Notes under the pieces: generated by a model
Database searches by the model: none
What the model saw: only the letters and a program-made list of their open reading frames with translations
What the model was told of the DNA's origin: nothing
Shown here: one piece after another, positions 5,059 through 5,528 of the stretch
Position numbering within the stretch: position 1 is the stretch's first letter
Layout: the number at the start of each line of letters is the position of its first letter
Made by a program: the position numbers and the translations under genes
Source of the DNA: Methylovulum sp.
GTDB taxonomy: Bacteria; Pseudomonadota; Gammaproteobacteria; Methylococcales; Methylomonadaceae
Length of the DNA: 5,528 nt
NCBI GenBank assembly: GCA_028713595.1
Contig: JAQTNZ010000208.1
Location: forward strand, 1-5,528
Direction of reading: 5' to 3'

Positions 5059-5528
5059 CGTCTTGTCCTGTGGTTGGTGTTGTGAAAAATTTGCAGGGTC
5101 GCCGGAACCCGCCGGATCGGCTCCGGCGGGTTCATCAACCTCATCCTGTTGCTCGTCCTGGTATTGCTGGCCGGATAGCTGTGCAAGCTGGTCAAGGTCG
5201 CCATTGGTGACAATGGCGTCGGCCTTGTCCTGCCCATATTGGGCGATGATGAACTCACGGATGTTTCGGAACAGGCGGGCGGTGATGCCGGTTGACAGCC
5301 ACTCGCCGTCAAAATCAAAATACGGGTCATTGCCGCCACTTGAAAACTCCACGGGCTTAAGCCCTTCAATCGAAGGGGGCAGCGCCCCCAGCCAGCCCAC
5401 ATGCCCCAGCCGCAACCCGTCCCTGCCTTTTATTATGCGCACGGATCGGTTTCTGAAGCGGCCTTCCCGCACCATTTTTTCAAAGGCGGGTTCAACTTGG
5501 GTGAACTTGGCGAGCAGCACGTCGCCTT
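4534..5528 (-). CDS. Prohead protease-scaffold fusion, C-terminal part (5' end beyond the right edge)
   Basis: The frame is open to the right edge. The first codons inside the window read GDVLLAKF, which fits mid-protein sequence of the family better than a true start at the GTG at 5520, so the gene is treated as 5'-partial. Numbering from that GTG, residues 14-60 (FEKMVREGRFRNRSVRI, then LRLGHVGWLGALPPSIEGL) match the end of the protease domain in Mu gpI-like and related head maturation proteases, where 'RSV' and 'LLGA-x-PP-x-x-x-GL' are typical. Residues 110-154 form a Gln/Asp/Glu/Pro-rich linker. Residues 155-205 form a predicted coiled coil (TQAELDAARREAADALRQ, then LEQQLAAERAVRKRAE). The rest is helical scaffold-like sequence. 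The catalytic residues are probably upstream and cannot be checked. The product would guide capsid assembly and then cleave itself away. Confidence 0.8.
   Translation of the reverse strand, partial: GDVLLAKFTQVEPAFEKMVREGRFRNRSVRIIKGRDGLRLGHVGWLGALPPSIEGLKPVEFSSGGNDPYFDFDGEWLSTGITARLFRNIREFIIAQYGQDKADAIVTNGDLDQLAQLSGQQYQDEQQDEVDEPAGADPAGSGDPANFSQHQPQDKTMATQAELDAARREAADALRQVADFSAQSKTLEQQLAAERAVRKRAECQAEIDAHIKRGVKPALLEGAVDFMLHLGDADTGLFEFSVGDGDTKKQTNQRDFFKSILAALPVAVKTGAVDFSQYQGQGDEVVSDFSAPPGTKVDAAGLALHNKALAYMRANAGVNYMTAVKMVGGA
5066..5069 (-). promoter_or_regulatory. Shine-Dalgarno for the internal scaffold start
   Basis: AGGA on the minus strand lies seven bases before the in-frame ATG at 5058. 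Within a continuous coding frame no ribosome site is needed, so its presence at the domain boundary supports a second start. The codons it falls in (CAG GAC) are ordinary, so chance cannot be excluded. Confidence 0.6.
5105..5133. repeat. Perfect 12-bp inverted repeat (hairpin) in the protease-scaffold linker
   Basis: GAACCCGCCGGA (5105-5116) is the exact reverse complement of TCCGGCGGGTTC (5122-5133), with a 5-base loop. The stem is GC-rich and would be very stable in the mRNA. It encodes the EPAGADPAG part of the linker, so the symmetry partly reflects a repeated Pro-Ala-Gly unit. It lies 46 bases upstream of the nested scaffold start. No T-run follows closely enough to make it a terminator. 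Confidence 0.75.

Noticed and set aside
5518..5520. GTG at 5520 as the true start of the protease-scaffold gene
   Set aside because: The frame stays open to the window edge with GDV before it, the protein resembles an internal part of the family, and no Shine-Dalgarno can be seen in the eight bases available.

Overview
The window is a slice of a tailed-phage (or prophage) head-and-tail assembly operon. Every convincing gene reads on the minus strand, so gene order runs from the right edge to the left. The host is most likely a proteobacterium, judged from moderately high GC coding and from Mu-type connector genes seen mainly in phages and prophages of that phylum. I cannot name a genus. There is no integrase, tRNA, attachment site or host gene here, so free phage and prophage cannot be told apart.

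Head region (right, 5528 to 3233): the C-terminal part of a prohead protease-scaffold protein, whose 5' end is outside the window; an apparent nested scaffold start with its own Shine-Dalgarno; a small DUF2190-like decoration protein; and the HK97-fold major capsid protein. Connector region (3232 to 1862): a small protein with a repeat-rich acidic tail, a Mu gp36-like DUF1320 protein, a Mu gp37-like DUF1834 protein, and a second small protein resembling the first. Tail region (1857 to 1): the tail tube protein, a tail assembly chaperone, a small AT-rich membrane-protein gene, a rho-independent terminator, and the start of the tape measure protein, which runs off the left edge. A tube protein follows the connector genes directly, with no sheath gene, so a long non-contractile (siphovirus) tail is likely. 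The mix resembles transposable siphophages such as D3112/B3, which pair Mu-like connector genes with a flexible tail.

The genes are packed tightly. Four junctions share one base in a TGATG arrangement (4534, 2520, 2071, 1114), one is TAATG (2933), and one is a stop directly followed by a start (3233/3232). Translational coupling is therefore probably widespread. Strong Shine-Dalgarno sites stand before the capsid and tail tube genes, the two products needed in the highest copy number.

Most notable points: (1) an in-phase T TTT TTG heptamer in the tail chaperone gene opens a 62-codon extension in the -1 frame, the classic G/GT arrangement; (2) a nested scaffold start has AGGA seven bases upstream and a 12-bp hairpin just before it; (3) an AT-rich small gene and a strong terminator interrupt the operon immediately before the tape measure gene; (4) a second in-phase slippery heptamer (T TTT TTA) near the end of the chaperone extension would lead into the frame of the small membrane gene. 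I found no sign of a defence system, CRISPR array, toxin or other non-structural system.
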